Origin: Paraburkholderia youngii
Lineage (GTDB): Bacteria; Pseudomonadota; Gammaproteobacteria; Burkholderiales; Burkholderiaceae
Length of the DNA: 64,000 nt
Reading direction: 5' to 3'
NCBI RefSeq assembly: GCF_013366925.1
Contig: NZ_JAALDK010000002.1
Location: forward strand, 1,302,001 to 1,366,000
Shown: positions 54,895 through 63,548 of the stretch, in pieces
Layout: every line of letters starts with the position of its first letter
Numbering within the stretch: position 1 is the first letter of the stretch
Translations under genes and position numbers: made by a program
Notes under the pieces: model-generated
What the model was told of the DNA's origin: nothing
The model's input: only the letters and a program-made list of their open reading frames with translations
Database searches by the model: none

Positions 54895-56061
54895 ATGACT
54901 GCATCCCGTTCTAACGCGGCATCGAGGCGAGTCGCTATTCTGGTCCTGCTCTGTCGCGACTACGCAGCGCTCGAACTAACCCTCGCCAGTCACATGGCGT
55001 ACCGGCCACCAGGCGTCGAGTTCATCCTGCTTCAGAACTGCAGGGGCGGCTATGACGCGGAACGCACGCTTGCCGTCGCGCGGCGCTATGCAAGACTTTT
55101 TCCGGGCATCGTTCGGGTCGTCGACGACATTCCGCCTGGCCCACCTTATCGCACGATCAAAAAACTACTCTCGCAGCCGGCATTCGCCGAAATCGACCTG
55201 ATCTGCAAGGTGGACGACGACGCGTTTCCGATCGCCGGCGGGTGGCTCGACAAGATGCTCGCCACGTACGACGTGGCGGAAAAGGAAAGCGGGAACGGGC
55301 TTGCCTACGTCACTCCCCTCATCAACAACAACAACTGGGGCTTCCCTGAGGTGATGCGCGTGATGAACCTGGAGCGCGAGTACTTCACGAGCCAGGCGCA
55401 TCCGCATTTCGTCGGGGCCGACGGGGACAAGCGCTATCCGCTGCGAATCATCCCTGCTGACCAGATCGAGAAAGGCACCAATGGCACGATATGGGGCTAT
55501 CCGCACATCGCGCGCTGGCTACATCAACGGACCACGCTGCAGCCTGATGCTTTCATCGCTGCGACTCGGGACCTCGAACCTTGCGAAGTGCCCTCAGAAT
55601 CGCGCTATTCGATCGGCTGCATTCTTTTTCGCAAGCGGTTATGGGACATGATCGACGACGGTGGGCAAGATGACGAGCACATGATGCATGTCTACTGTGC
55701 GCGGCACCGGCTGAGAATCGTCTGTGCGCGCAGTGTGCCATTCGTGCACATGGCGTACTTCACCCAGCGCGAGGAGAACCGCGACATCGTCGATGCCGCT
55801 CGCGCGCTGTACGACGGGAGGCTCGGCCATCCGTTCCCGATTTCACTCTACGCGGACCGTGAACGCGATATCGAAGCGCGGTTGCGGTGGCTCGAAGATC
55901 ACCCGCCGCAGGCCACCAACGGGACGCTTGACGCGTCGAAGCGTGTCAGTCGCGCGATCTATCGGCGAATGCGCACGCTATTGAAAAACGGTCGCCGAGC
56001 GTGGTATGTCGTGACTGGCAAGCGCGATGCGACGAGCGGCCGGAGGTCTACGTCACCATGA
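54895..56061 (+). CDS. Glycosyltransferase (GT-A like), copy 1 of a duplicated pair
   Basis: A 388-residue soluble glycosyltransferase-like protein. It begins RRVAILVLLCRDYAALELTL, has the metal-binding motif KVDDDAFPIAGGWLDKML at residues 107-113 and, further on, PLINNNNWGF and the acceptor part GQDDEHMMHVYCARHRLRIV. I cannot assign a CAZy family with certainty. A second copy lies exactly 4860 bases downstream (59755) and matches almost base for base up to residue 360; this copy continues for 28 residues more, ending with a basic tail. The ribosome site GAAGGAGTAGC is identical in both. First gene of the polysaccharide locus. Confidence 0.85.
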   Translation: MTASRSNAASRRVAILVLLCRDYAALELTLASHMAYRPPGVEFILLQNCRGGYDAERTLAVARRYARLFPGIVRVVDDIPPGPPYRTIKKLLSQPAFAEIDLICKVDDDAFPIAGGWLDKMLATYDVAEKESGNGLAYVTPLINNNNWGFPEVMRVMNLEREYFTSQAHPHFVGADGDKRYPLRIIPADQIEKGTNGTIWGYPHIARWLHQRTTLQPDAFIAATRDLEPCEVPSESRYSIGCILFRKRLWDMIDDGGQDDEHMMHVYCARHRLRIVCARSVPFVHMAYFTQREENRDIVDAARALYDGRLGHPFPISLYADRERDIEARLRWLEDHPPQATNGTLDASKRVSRAIYRRMRTLLKNGRRAWYVVTGKRDATSGRRSTSP

Positions 56062-56346
56062 CGTCGTCCATTGCTTCATGAGAAGCCTCCATTGCCGCTG
56101 ACCCTGCGAAATGCGTCATCTGGCACATAACGCAGAGCATGCGTTGCTATCTATCGAATCCAGTGCGCGCAGCGCTTGTTCACGGCGGTGACTCTCGTAC
56201 CGTCTAGACCGATGGCGCCGAAGTGGCCACGGTAGGCCCCGCCAAACGAGTGGCGCAGACTACTTTGTCACCGGCAGCGAGGCGGACGCGTAAAGGTACT
56301 CCCAACCATCCCATGGCGACGCTCTCACGCCGTTTGTAGATATCTA
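56062..56346. other. Intergenic stretch, nothing recognised
   Basis: These 285 bases after the first glycosyltransferase contain no open frame with protein-like content and no hairpin that stands out. They lead into the duplicated leader at 56347. Confidence 0.4.
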
Positions 56347-56640
56347 TTGACATACTTGCCTGATCCACTATCGAAGTGGAGAACGCGCCAATACCTCTCC
56401 AATTTGTGCCGGTTCCTGACATTGGTGCAGCGAAGCATGTACAAATTCCTCAAGTACTTCGTTTCCTGGCCGCACCTGGTCGACCTTTCCCGTGATTGCG
56501 CCGCAACGGCACAAACCCGTTTAACCTGATCAATTGTCTGCTTATTTCAGTTCCTGGCGATTCTGGTGGGCCCAGACGACCGGCATTTCAGGTCGGCCCG
56601 GTTTGCTCCAACAACGTTTTTCGCGAAGGGCGACGATAGC
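56347..56640 (+). repeat. Leader repeat, copy 1 (non-coding)
   Basis: About 294 bases closely resemble 63181-63480. Shared blocks include TTGACATACTTGCC at the left end, a small hairpin (TCCACT-ATCGA-AGTGGA here; CCACTG-CCG-CAGTGG in copy 2), CAATTTGTGCC, GGTGCAGCG and CTGCTTATTTCAGTT. Indels destroy any shared frame, so it is a non-coding region. In copy 2 it precedes an intact GT2 gene; here it precedes the relic of one. It probably contains promoter and leader elements (TTGACA fits a -35 box). Confidence 0.75.
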
Positions 56641-56790
56641 AGCCCAGATCGCTCCGGTGAAATCGCCGCCGGAGGTTCTCGCGCAACAGAATCGCCTTCC
56701 CTGGAAGCTCGTCAGAAACATCGACAAAGGTGGCGTTTACCGACGAGCCGCGCGGTCGCAAGAGCAGGCTGGCGAACTGGTTGCTTGATA
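56624..56790 (+). pseudogene. Relic of a GT2 glycosyltransferase
   Basis: Two frames of this stretch match successive parts of the intact gene at 63549. The first encodes DDSSPDRSGEIAA (intact: DDCSPDRSGEIAA), then one extra base in GCCGGAGG shifts the frame to VLAQQNRLPWKLVRNID (intact: VLAQQDRISWKLIRNID). The first 35 codons are missing: the leader joins directly to the interior of the gene. After about 56740 the similarity fades. The remaining sequence to the flippase start (to 57122) has no recognised gene and may be further decayed glycosyltransferase sequence. Confidence 0.8.
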
Positions 56791-57122
56791 CCGGAGCTCG
56801 CCAGGAATTTGAAATCTATTTCAGGTGCGTGTTAATGACAGTGATGTCGAGGTCCGCCAAAGTCAGCACTGGTCCGGCGCGGATGCGTCACTGTTGTACG
56901 ACTCGGATGAAATTCGTGGCGCACCGTACACGAGTCGTGCGGCTTATTGCCGGTAGCGGTGGCTTCCTCGGACGAAGGGTCGGGGAGCCGGCAGCAAGGC
57001 CCAACCGGCGTTGGCCTGATCAGGTATTCGCTTCCGCGGAGACCTTACTCGCACTCCGCCCAGGGGATATAAAGATATGTCTCCAAGCGATCCTTCATCG
57101 ATGTATTGACAACGGCTAACTC

Positions 57123-58388
57123 ATGACGAGTCCACTCCGACACAACATCGTTGCGCTGTCAGTTCTGCAAGCAGCCAACATGCTGCTGCCGCTTGCAACA
57201 TTTCCCTACCTGTTGCGTGTTCTGCGCCCGGAACACTTTGGTGCGTACGTGTTCGCGCAAGCCTTAGTCGGTTATCTCGTGCTGCTGACGGACTACGGTT
57301 TTAACTGGTCAGCGACTGCTCACGTCGCACGGGTCCAAAAAGATCGGCACGCGGTATCGAAGATCTTTTGGGCGACGCAAGGCGCAAAGGCGCTTATCGC
57401 TGTGGTCTGCCTCGCCATCCTGCTTGTAGCGGCTTTCTTCGTAGCAAGATTGCGCGAACTGCTGCCGGTTCTGCTGGCTACCTATCCGGTCGTTATCGGA
57501 ACGGTCCTGTTTCCACAGTGGCTTTTCCAGGGCCTGGAGCAGATGACGTTTACTACGGTCTCCACGTTGAGCGCGCGGGTGCTACTGCTTCCGCTAACGT
57601 TCTTCCTGGTGCACTCGCCGGCCGACACGTGGATCGCGTCGCTCATCAGTTCGATGAGCGTGATTGCTGCCGGAGTCGTCGCATCGATCCTGATCGCAAA
57701 AAACCGACTGATCATCCCCTTGATGCCGAGCATGGCGGACGTCATCGAAGCGCTTCGTGAAGGCTGGCACATGTTCATTTCCACGGCAGCGATCAGTCTG
57801 TACACAACCACTAATAGCGTGTTGCTTGGATTTATTGCGGGAGACGTCGCTGTTGGCTACTTTGGCGTAGCCGACAAGATTCGGAACGTCGCCCAGGCGC
57901 CGCTCGTACCGTTCGCCAACGCAATTTACCCGCGCGTGACGGCGCTCTTTTCCGAAGACTCCGAAAAGGCGTTTGGGCTGGTGCGCAAGATGCTCTACTT
58001 GGGGGGCTCGGCCATGTTGCTGGCTTCGGTCGCGCTCTGGGCTGGCGCCGATTTGATCATTCGCATCGCCGTGGGACCTGGGTACGAACCAGCGGTCATC
58101 GTTCTTAAGTGGATGTCCCTCCTGCCGTTGCTCATCTGTCTGAACAATGTACTCGGCGTTCAGGTGATGCTGCCGCTCGGCATGAAGAAGAGAGTCAGCG
58201 AGATACTGGTCGTCTGCGGCTTGATCAACCTTGCCCTGCTCGTGCCTCTTGCATCGGCTTATGGCGCTCAGGGCGCGGCAATGTCAGTGCTTGCCACCGA
58301 ATTTCTGGTTACGGCCTTGATGGCTCTCCACCTGATCAAATGCAAGATTCCAGCTTTTTATACGAGGATGCGCAGAGATGAATTATGA
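57123..58388 (+). CDS. Wzx-type polysaccharide flippase
   Basis: A 421-residue integral membrane protein with twelve or more hydrophobic segments, of the MOP superfamily that flips lipid-linked sugar repeats across the inner membrane. Typical is the start NIVALSVLQAANMLLPLATFPYLLRVLRPEHFG and, in the middle, PLVPFANAIYPRV near residue 260. It is the central export component of the polysaccharide locus; no polymerase is seen in the window. The ATG at 57123 lacks a good ribosome site but begins the family N-terminus. Its stop overlaps the glf start by eleven bases. Confidence 0.92.
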   Translation: MTSPLRHNIVALSVLQAANMLLPLATFPYLLRVLRPEHFGAYVFAQALVGYLVLLTDYGFNWSATAHVARVQKDRHAVSKIFWATQGAKALIAVVCLAILLVAAFFVARLRELLPVLLATYPVVIGTVLFPQWLFQGLEQMTFTTVSTLSARVLLLPLTFFLVHSPADTWIASLISSMSVIAAGVVASILIAKNRLIIPLMPSMADVIEALREGWHMFISTAAISLYTTTNSVLLGFIAGDVAVGYFGVADKIRNVAQAPLVPFANAIYPRVTALFSEDSEKAFGLVRKMLYLGGSAMLLASVALWAGADLIIRIAVGPGYEPAVIVLKWMSLLPLLICLNNVLGVQVMLPLGMKKRVSEILVVCGLINLALLVPLASAYGAQGAAMSVLATEFLVTALMALHLIKCKIPAFYTRMRRDEL

Positions 58389-59466
58389 CTTCCTTATCGT
58401 AGGCGCCGGCTTTGCAGGCGCGGTCTGTGCCGAACGTCTGGCGGCAAGCGGCAAGCGTGTGCTAGTCGTAGACAAGCGCAATCATATTGGCGGCAATGCA
58501 TATGACCGTGAAGATGAGAACGGTGTGCTGATCCATCCGTATGGTCCGCACATCTTTCATACGAACAGTAAGCGGATATTCGAGTACCTGTCGGGTTTTA
58601 CCGATTGGCGCTTCTACGAGCATCGCGTAAAGGCTTATGTAGACGGGGATCTGTATCCGATACCGATCAATCGCACGACGATCAACAAGCTATATGGCCT
58701 CGATCTGAGCGAGCAGGACACGATAGCGTTCCTTGAGTCGGTACGTGAAGCGCGAGAGGTCAATACGACCAGCGAGGACGTGGTGCTGAGCAGCGTTGGC
58801 CCGGATCTGTGCGACAAGTTTTTCCGTGGCTATACGCGCAAGCAATGGGGACTCGATCTGTCTGAATTGTCTGCGGGTGTCGCTGCGCGAATACCAACGC
58901 GTTCGAACGACGACGACCGGTACTTCACCGATACTTTTCAATTTATGCCGGCGCACGGCTACACCGCGATGTTCGAAAAGATGCTTGACAGTCCAAATAT
59001 CGACGTGCGTCTGTCGACCGACTATGACGTGGTGAAAGCGAATATCGAATGTGGACACGTTGTGTACACTGGACCGATCGACGCATATTTCGGGTATCGG
59101 TTCGGCAAGCTTCCGTACCGCAGCCTCCACTTTCAACACCAGCATCTGAGCGACGTGGAGCGTTTTCAGACGACGGGTACCATCAACTATCCGAACGATC
59201 ACGAATATACGAGGATTACGGAGTTCAAGCACCTCACCGGGCAACAGCATCGGGGGACTTCGATTGTAAAGGAGTATCCGAGAGCCGAAGGCGAGCCTTA
59301 CTACCCGATTCCACGCAAGGAAAACGAGGCATTGTTCATGCGCTACAGCGCGCTCGCGGAGACAGTTACCGATGTGACTTTTGTGGGCAGGCTGGCGCAG
59401 TATCGCTATTACAACATGGACCAGGTCGTTGGTGCGGCGCTCAAAGCAGTAGAAGGACTCATCTAA
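58378..59466 (+). CDS. glf: UDP-galactopyranose mutase
   Basis: A 362-residue flavoenzyme converting UDP-galactopyranose to UDP-galactofuranose. FAD-binding motif FLIVGAGFAGAVCAERLA at residues 5-22, VDKRNHIGGNAYD at 30-43 and PYGPHIFHTNS at 53-63 are all hallmarks; GYTRKQWG and FMPAHGYTAMFEKML follow; the substrate-binding arginines occur in NYPNDHEYTRITEFKHL. The glycan made here should contain galactofuranose. The start lies within the flippase end (ATG in another frame), implying translational coupling. Confidence 0.95.
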   Translation: MNYDFLIVGAGFAGAVCAERLAASGKRVLVVDKRNHIGGNAYDREDENGVLIHPYGPHIFHTNSKRIFEYLSGFTDWRFYEHRVKAYVDGDLYPIPINRTTINKLYGLDLSEQDTIAFLESVREAREVNTTSEDVVLSSVGPDLCDKFFRGYTRKQWGLDLSELSAGVAARIPTRSNDDDRYFTDTFQFMPAHGYTAMFEKMLDSPNIDVRLSTDYDVVKANIECGHVVYTGPIDAYFGYRFGKLPYRSLHFQHQHLSDVERFQTTGTINYPNDHEYTRITEFKHLTGQQHRGTSIVKEYPRAEGEPYYPIPRKENEALFMRYSALAETVTDVTFVGRLAQYRYYNMDQVVGAALKAVEGLI

Positions 59467-59596
59467 GGAGCAGTGGTAAGAAAGCTCTGACTGGTGGCAA
59501 CCGAGAGCTTGCCTGGATTGCCTGAAAGATTTGGGCGTGTACTTGAACGTCTCTTCGTTCGCGTGCGCATCGGGCTCGCCGTAGTAACGGTTCCAG

Positions 59597-59753
59597 GTTT
59601 CGCGCGGTCGGCGTCGATCAAATGCAATTCTTCGCCGCTAACTCTTTCTTCCGTGTCCCGCAACATGCTTTCTACGCATAGAGAAATTGAGAGATGAAAA
59701 AGTACGTGGTCAAGTGTTTCATTGCGCAATGTACTCGTCCTACGAAGGAGTAG
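59597..59753 (+). pseudogene. 5' stub and leader of a DUF707-type gene
   Basis: Bases 59597-59720 match 60892-61010, which is the leader and first codons of the intact DUF707-type gene at 60986. The stub starts with ATG at 59694 (MKKYVVKCFIAQC) and ends in TAG at 59751, just before the second glycosyltransferase start. The intact gene starts MNKYLVVLRCG. I read it as the remnant of an earlier copy of the glycosyltransferase plus DUF707 module that was cut by duplication and deletion. The 130 bases between the glf stop and this stub are not recognised. Confidence 0.7.
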
Positions 59754-59754
59754 C

Positions 59755-60849
59755 ATGACTGCATCCGGCTCAAATGCGGCATCGAGGCGAGTCGCTATTC
59801 TGGTCCTGCTCTGTCGCGACTACGCAGCGCTTGAACTGACCCTCGCCAGTCACATGGCGTACCGGCCGACAGGCGTAGAGTTCATCCTGCTTCAGAACTG
59901 CAGGGGTGGCTATGACGCGGAACGCACGCTTGCCGTCGCGCGGCGCTACGCAAGGCTTTTTCCGGGCGTCGTTCGTGTCGTCGACGATATTCCGCCTGGC
60001 CCCCCCTATCGCACGATCAAAAAACTACTCTCGCAGCCGGCGTTCGCCGAAATCGACCTGATCTGCAAGGTGGACGACGACGCGTTTCCGATCGCCGGCG
60101 GGTGGCTCGACAAGATGCTGGCCACGTACGACGCGGTGGAAAAGGAAAGCGGGAACGGGCTCGCCTACGTCACCCCGCTCATCAACAACAACAACTGGGG
60201 CTTCCCTGAAGTGATGCGTGCGATGAGTCTGGAACGCGAGTACTTCACGAACCAGGCGCGTCCGCATTTCGTCGGTGCCGCCGGGGACGGTCGCTGTCCG
60301 ATGCGAATCATCCCTGCTGACCAGATCGAGAAAGGCACCAATGGCACGATATGGGGCTATCCGCATATCGCGCGCTGGCTACATGAACGGACGACGCTGC
60401 AGCCTGATGCTTTCATCGCTGCGACTCGGGACCTCGAACCTTGCGAAGTGCCGGCAGAATCGCGCTATTCGATCGGCTGCATTCTTTTTCGCAAGCAGTT
60501 ATGGGACATGATCGACGACGGTGGGCAAGATGACGAGCACATGATGCATGTCTACTGTGCGCGGCACCGGCTGAGAATCGTCTGTGCGCGCAGTGTGCCA
60601 TTCGTGCACATGGCGTACTTCACCCAGCGCGAGGAGAACCGCGACATCGTCGATGCCGCTCGCGCGCTGTACGACGGGAGGCTCGGCCATCCCTTTCCGA
60701 TTTCACTCTACGCGGACCGTGAACGCGATATCGAAGCACGGTTGCGGTGGCTCGAAGATCACCCGCCGCAGGCCACCAACGGGACGCTTGAAGCGTCGAA
60801 GCGTGTCAGTCGCGCGATCTATCGGCGAGTGCGCACGCTGTGGAAATGA
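59755..60849 (+). CDS. Glycosyltransferase (GT-A like), copy 2 of a duplicated pair
   Basis: A 364-residue protein, near-identical to the gene at 54895 (see there for motifs: DDDAFP at residues 107-112 is preserved). In the first 300 bases I count 18 mismatches, but in the last 380 shared bases only about seven, without any indel over more than 1080 bases. It ends earlier than copy 1 because the 3-prime codons diverge into TGGAAATGA, removing the basic tail. The start ATG at 59755 has GAAGGAGTAGC ahead, while an in-frame start at 59722 lies in the stub. The next gene starts 136 bases later. Confidence 0.85.
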   Translation: MTASGSNAASRRVAILVLLCRDYAALELTLASHMAYRPTGVEFILLQNCRGGYDAERTLAVARRYARLFPGVVRVVDDIPPGPPYRTIKKLLSQPAFAEIDLICKVDDDAFPIAGGWLDKMLATYDAVEKESGNGLAYVTPLINNNNWGFPEVMRAMSLEREYFTNQARPHFVGAAGDGRCPMRIIPADQIEKGTNGTIWGYPHIARWLHERTTLQPDAFIAATRDLEPCEVPAESRYSIGCILFRKQLWDMIDDGGQDDEHMMHVYCARHRLRIVCARSVPFVHMAYFTQREENRDIVDAARALYDGRLGHPFPISLYADRERDIEARLRWLEDHPPQATNGTLEASKRVSRAIYRRVRTLWK

Positions 60850-60985
60850 GCAAGGGCGCGCGTCGCCGAGCGGAGTGTGTCGTTTCATGATTTCGCGCGG
60901 TTGGTGTCTGTCAAATGCAATTCTTCGCCAGTGACTGTCTTTTACGTGCCGCGCAATCTGCTTCTACGCATAGGGAAATTGAAAG

Positions 60986-61882
60986 ATGAACAAATACCTG
61001 GTCGTTCTGAGGTGTGGAGACAGTTCCTTGCATCCGCAATGGTTCAGCGGCGGGCAGGCCCCAAACTTTGATTTGATGCTGAGTTACTACGGGAAGAACG
61101 AAGATTATGCGGACATCTTTGCCAAAGCCATACATCGATTCAAAGGATCAAAATGGGAAGGTCTCAACGACTTCATGTTGCAAAACTCCCAATTGATTCT
61201 GCAGTATCGTTACATCTGGCTCCCGGACGACGACATCCTGACGGACGTCCAAACCGTGAACGATTTCTTCGAATATGTAGAACGAGAGAATTTCGCACTC
61301 GCGCAACCGTCTCTCGACGAGAGAAGCTATTTCGGTCACCAAACGACGTTGCGAAACAATGAGTTTGAATTTCGCGAAACAAATTTCGTGGAGTTGATGA
61401 TGCCGTGTTTATCTTCGAATGCTTTGCATGCGATAAAACACAGCTTTGGGATGAACAAATCAGGCTGGGGCCTCGATTTCTTGTGGCCCAAGTGGGTCGC
61501 TTCTTTTGGAAAGGTTGGCATTATTGATCGTTTTTCCGTGTTCCATACACGCCCGGTCGGTTCGGCTGGGAGCGGCATGGGAGACGATTCAACTACGAGC
61601 CCAACGTTTGAATTGAATCAGACGCTCGCGCAATACGGGATGCTGGGCACTCCGATAAAGGTCATTCGTGGCAAAACAAGCGATGCAGGCAAATCATATG
61701 CGAGCGGTCGATTGGGCAATCCAATGTTGTTCATTCATGCGGTAAAGGGCAGCAATCCTGTGCGACGGAAAGATATCGTCAGTTTTATGAGGCTGCTGAA
61801 AGAGTATCTCCCGTGGCTTCATCATATCAAGCCCACAACGTGGCCAATACAGCAGGCTCCGGAAAGGCGCTCGAGCCGTTGA
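60986..61882 (+). CDS. DUF707-type putative glycosyltransferase
   Basis: A 298-residue protein resembling the DUF707 family. Characteristic parts: NFDLMLSYYGKNEDY, RFKGSKWEGLNDFM, the acidic IWLPDDDILTD (Asp81-83), LAQPSL, FRETNFVELMMP and SGWGLDFLWPKW, then the end-motif VFHTRPVGSAGSG. The triple Asp and the overall layout suggest a GT-A glycosyltransferase, but the family has no established reaction. Base composition is clearly lower in GC than in the window's left part. The ATG at 60986 follows GGGAAATTGAAAG. The 5-prime part of this gene is also present as a stub at 59694. Confidence 0.78.
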   Translation: MNKYLVVLRCGDSSLHPQWFSGGQAPNFDLMLSYYGKNEDYADIFAKAIHRFKGSKWEGLNDFMLQNSQLILQYRYIWLPDDDILTDVQTVNDFFEYVERENFALAQPSLDERSYFGHQTTLRNNEFEFRETNFVELMMPCLSSNALHAIKHSFGMNKSGWGLDFLWPKWVASFGKVGIIDRFSVFHTRPVGSAGSGMGDDSTTSPTFELNQTLAQYGMLGTPIKVIRGKTSDAGKSYASGRLGNPMLFIHAVKGSNPVRRKDIVSFMRLLKEYLPWLHHIKPTTWPIQQAPERRSSR

Positions 61883-62239
61883 GAATGATAATGCGTGTGA
61901 TTGACGCGAATACCGTATCGCTGCCGCGTTCATCACGCCATCTTATCCAACCGGTCTCGCAACCTGCCAAAGCCGTCGGCAGTTGTGATGAATGTCAGGA
62001 TCGACTTGGCGACGGCGGAGATTTTCGATTAAATGATTCATTAGTCACGCTCAACCATTGGCGACATTAGTCGGGCGAAAACGGACATGCTCTACAGATC
62101 GCATTTAGTTCTGTATAAAATCTCGTATCGCGTAGTCCGGTGCAATCACCTCCTCGCGTACGGCACGCTATGCCGAGCCTCCAATGGTATGCAGCAACGC
62201 AGCGATGCTCTCAACGAAGCAAATCGAGGGAGGTAAATT
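61883..62239. other. Intergenic region of low GC
   Basis: 357 bases with no convincing gene: open frames here are short and lack protein-like sequence. The right end carries the strong ribosome site GGGAGGTAAATT of the next gene. No hairpin with a T-run was seen. Confidence 0.4.
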
Positions 62240-63085
62240 ATGAGCGATGCGAAATTTGCAACGTTCTGGAATTGGCCGGAATTATCTCCTTATGAAATCG
62301 CTTGTTTGAATACGTTCACTGCTTATGGCAGCGAAATCGCTGTATATAGTTACAAACCCATCAGCAACTTGCCAAAAGGCGTGATCGAAAAGGACGCCCG
62401 GTCGATCCTTTCTGCCGACTCGCTGAGCGCTTTTCCCGTTAATGACGTTCCTTCAATGGCGCATTTCACAGATTATTTCCGGTTAATAATGTTTACCAAA
62501 ACCGATGAAATCTGGGCGGACACAGATATTCTTCTCCTGAGACGATTTGACCTGAACATTGCGGGCGACTTGGTCGGCCGGGGAAAGCCGGATCTGCTTT
62601 GCACCGCACTCCTGCGCCTCGACCCGCGGAATCCACGGCTGCATGATGTAATTCAGCGGCTAGAAGCGATGGAAAACACGGATATAAAATGGCGTGCTAC
62701 TGGCTCCCATATTTTGACGGAAGTCTATGGTGCAAAGGCCGGCTTACCTGAAAAAGTGTTTTACCCGGTGCATGCCGATTCCTATTATAAGGTCTTTTTG
62801 CCCCACCATTTCGAAGAGTGCGCTGCGCTTTGCACCAATGCATATACGCTTAAATTTTGGAATAATCGTGTGGTTAAACTTGGCGTGTTCAAACGGGTCT
62901 GTCCACCAGAGGGGTCATTCCTGCATCACGTGTTTGCCAGTACTGGATCCGATCAGCTTTTCGACGAGATCTATCCCGCGGATGTGATGCAGAGGTTGAT
63001 CAGTAACGCCGAAGAGAGAGTCGGCCGCGATGAAGGCGTTCGCAAACTCATGCGAATAGCATTGGGGCGCGGGTTATCCAGCTAA
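62240..63085 (+). CDS. DXD-containing glycosyltransferase (GT32-like)
   Basis: A 281-residue protein with the hallmark of the GT32/Gly_transf_sug group: IWADTDILLLRRFDL carries the DXD pair Asp94 and Asp96. Other conserved-looking parts are WNWPELSPYEIACLNTF at the start, FTDYFRLIMFTKTDEIWADTD, TGSHILTEVY and the His/Phe-rich C-terminal HADSYYKVFLPHHFEEC. No membrane anchor. Codon usage has lower GC3 than the left half of the window, in line with acquisition. The ATG at 62240 follows a strong ribosome site (GGGAGGTAAATT). Donor unknown. Confidence 0.82.
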   Translation: MSDAKFATFWNWPELSPYEIACLNTFTAYGSEIAVYSYKPISNLPKGVIEKDARSILSADSLSAFPVNDVPSMAHFTDYFRLIMFTKTDEIWADTDILLLRRFDLNIAGDLVGRGKPDLLCTALLRLDPRNPRLHDVIQRLEAMENTDIKWRATGSHILTEVYGAKAGLPEKVFYPVHADSYYKVFLPHHFEECAALCTNAYTLKFWNNRVVKLGVFKRVCPPEGSFLHHVFASTGSDQLFDEIYPADVMQRLISNAEERVGRDEGVRKLMRIALGRGLSS

Positions 63086-63180
63086 TTTGACGACACGTCG
63101 CTCACACACCCGATTTAATTGATATCTGTTGGCATATTCGTCTACTCATCGCAAAAACGATTTCATTAAAAAATTCCTAT

Positions 63181-63480
63181 TTGACATACTTGCCTCGTCC
63201 ACTGCCGCAGTGGTGGAATACGCCAATACCTCACCAATTTGTGCCGATTCCTACAATATATTGGTGCAGCGATGTATTTACATCTAGTCTTGAGAGTACT
63301 TCGTTCCCGGCCGCATGCTGGTCGACTTTGTCTTGTGTTTGCGCCGCGACGGCATCGTCCCGTTTTACCCATTAATTGTCTGCTTATTTCAGTTGCTGGC
63401 GATCTTGGTAGGCCCAGACTGCCGGCACATCAGGTCGGCCCGATTTGCTCCCCACATGATTCGTGATTAGTTGTCTTCTT
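63181..63480 (+). repeat. Leader repeat, copy 2 (non-coding)
   Basis: Homologue of 56347-56640, here upstream of an intact GT2 gene. The perfect hairpin CCACTG-CCG-CAGTGG (about 63199-63214) and a longer CACCAAT ... ATTGGTG inverted repeat (7-bp arms, about 20-base loop) are present, followed by the block CTGCTTATTTCAGTTGCTGG shared with copy 1. The region has no common open frame. It likely holds the promoter and 5-prime leader of the GT2 gene; the remaining bases to 63548 carry nothing else recognisable. Confidence 0.75.
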
Positions 63481-63548
63481 CGCGAAGCAAGATTTTTCGA
63501 TATAGAACGGGTAGTTCACGCCTCGTTTACCTCCAGGAGCATTTGTCT

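Noticed and set aside
56347..56529. Short frames starting at the TTG of the leader repeats (both begin MTYLP)
   Set aside because: The two copies share only the first residues; indels change the frame, so the conservation is at DNA level and not coding.
56949..56959. GCCGGTAGCGG, similar to the ops element of JUMPstart (RfaH) leaders
   Set aside because: Two of eleven bases differ, it lies 160 bases before the flippase without the rest of a JUMPstart sequence, and such 9-base matches arise by chance in GC-rich DNA.
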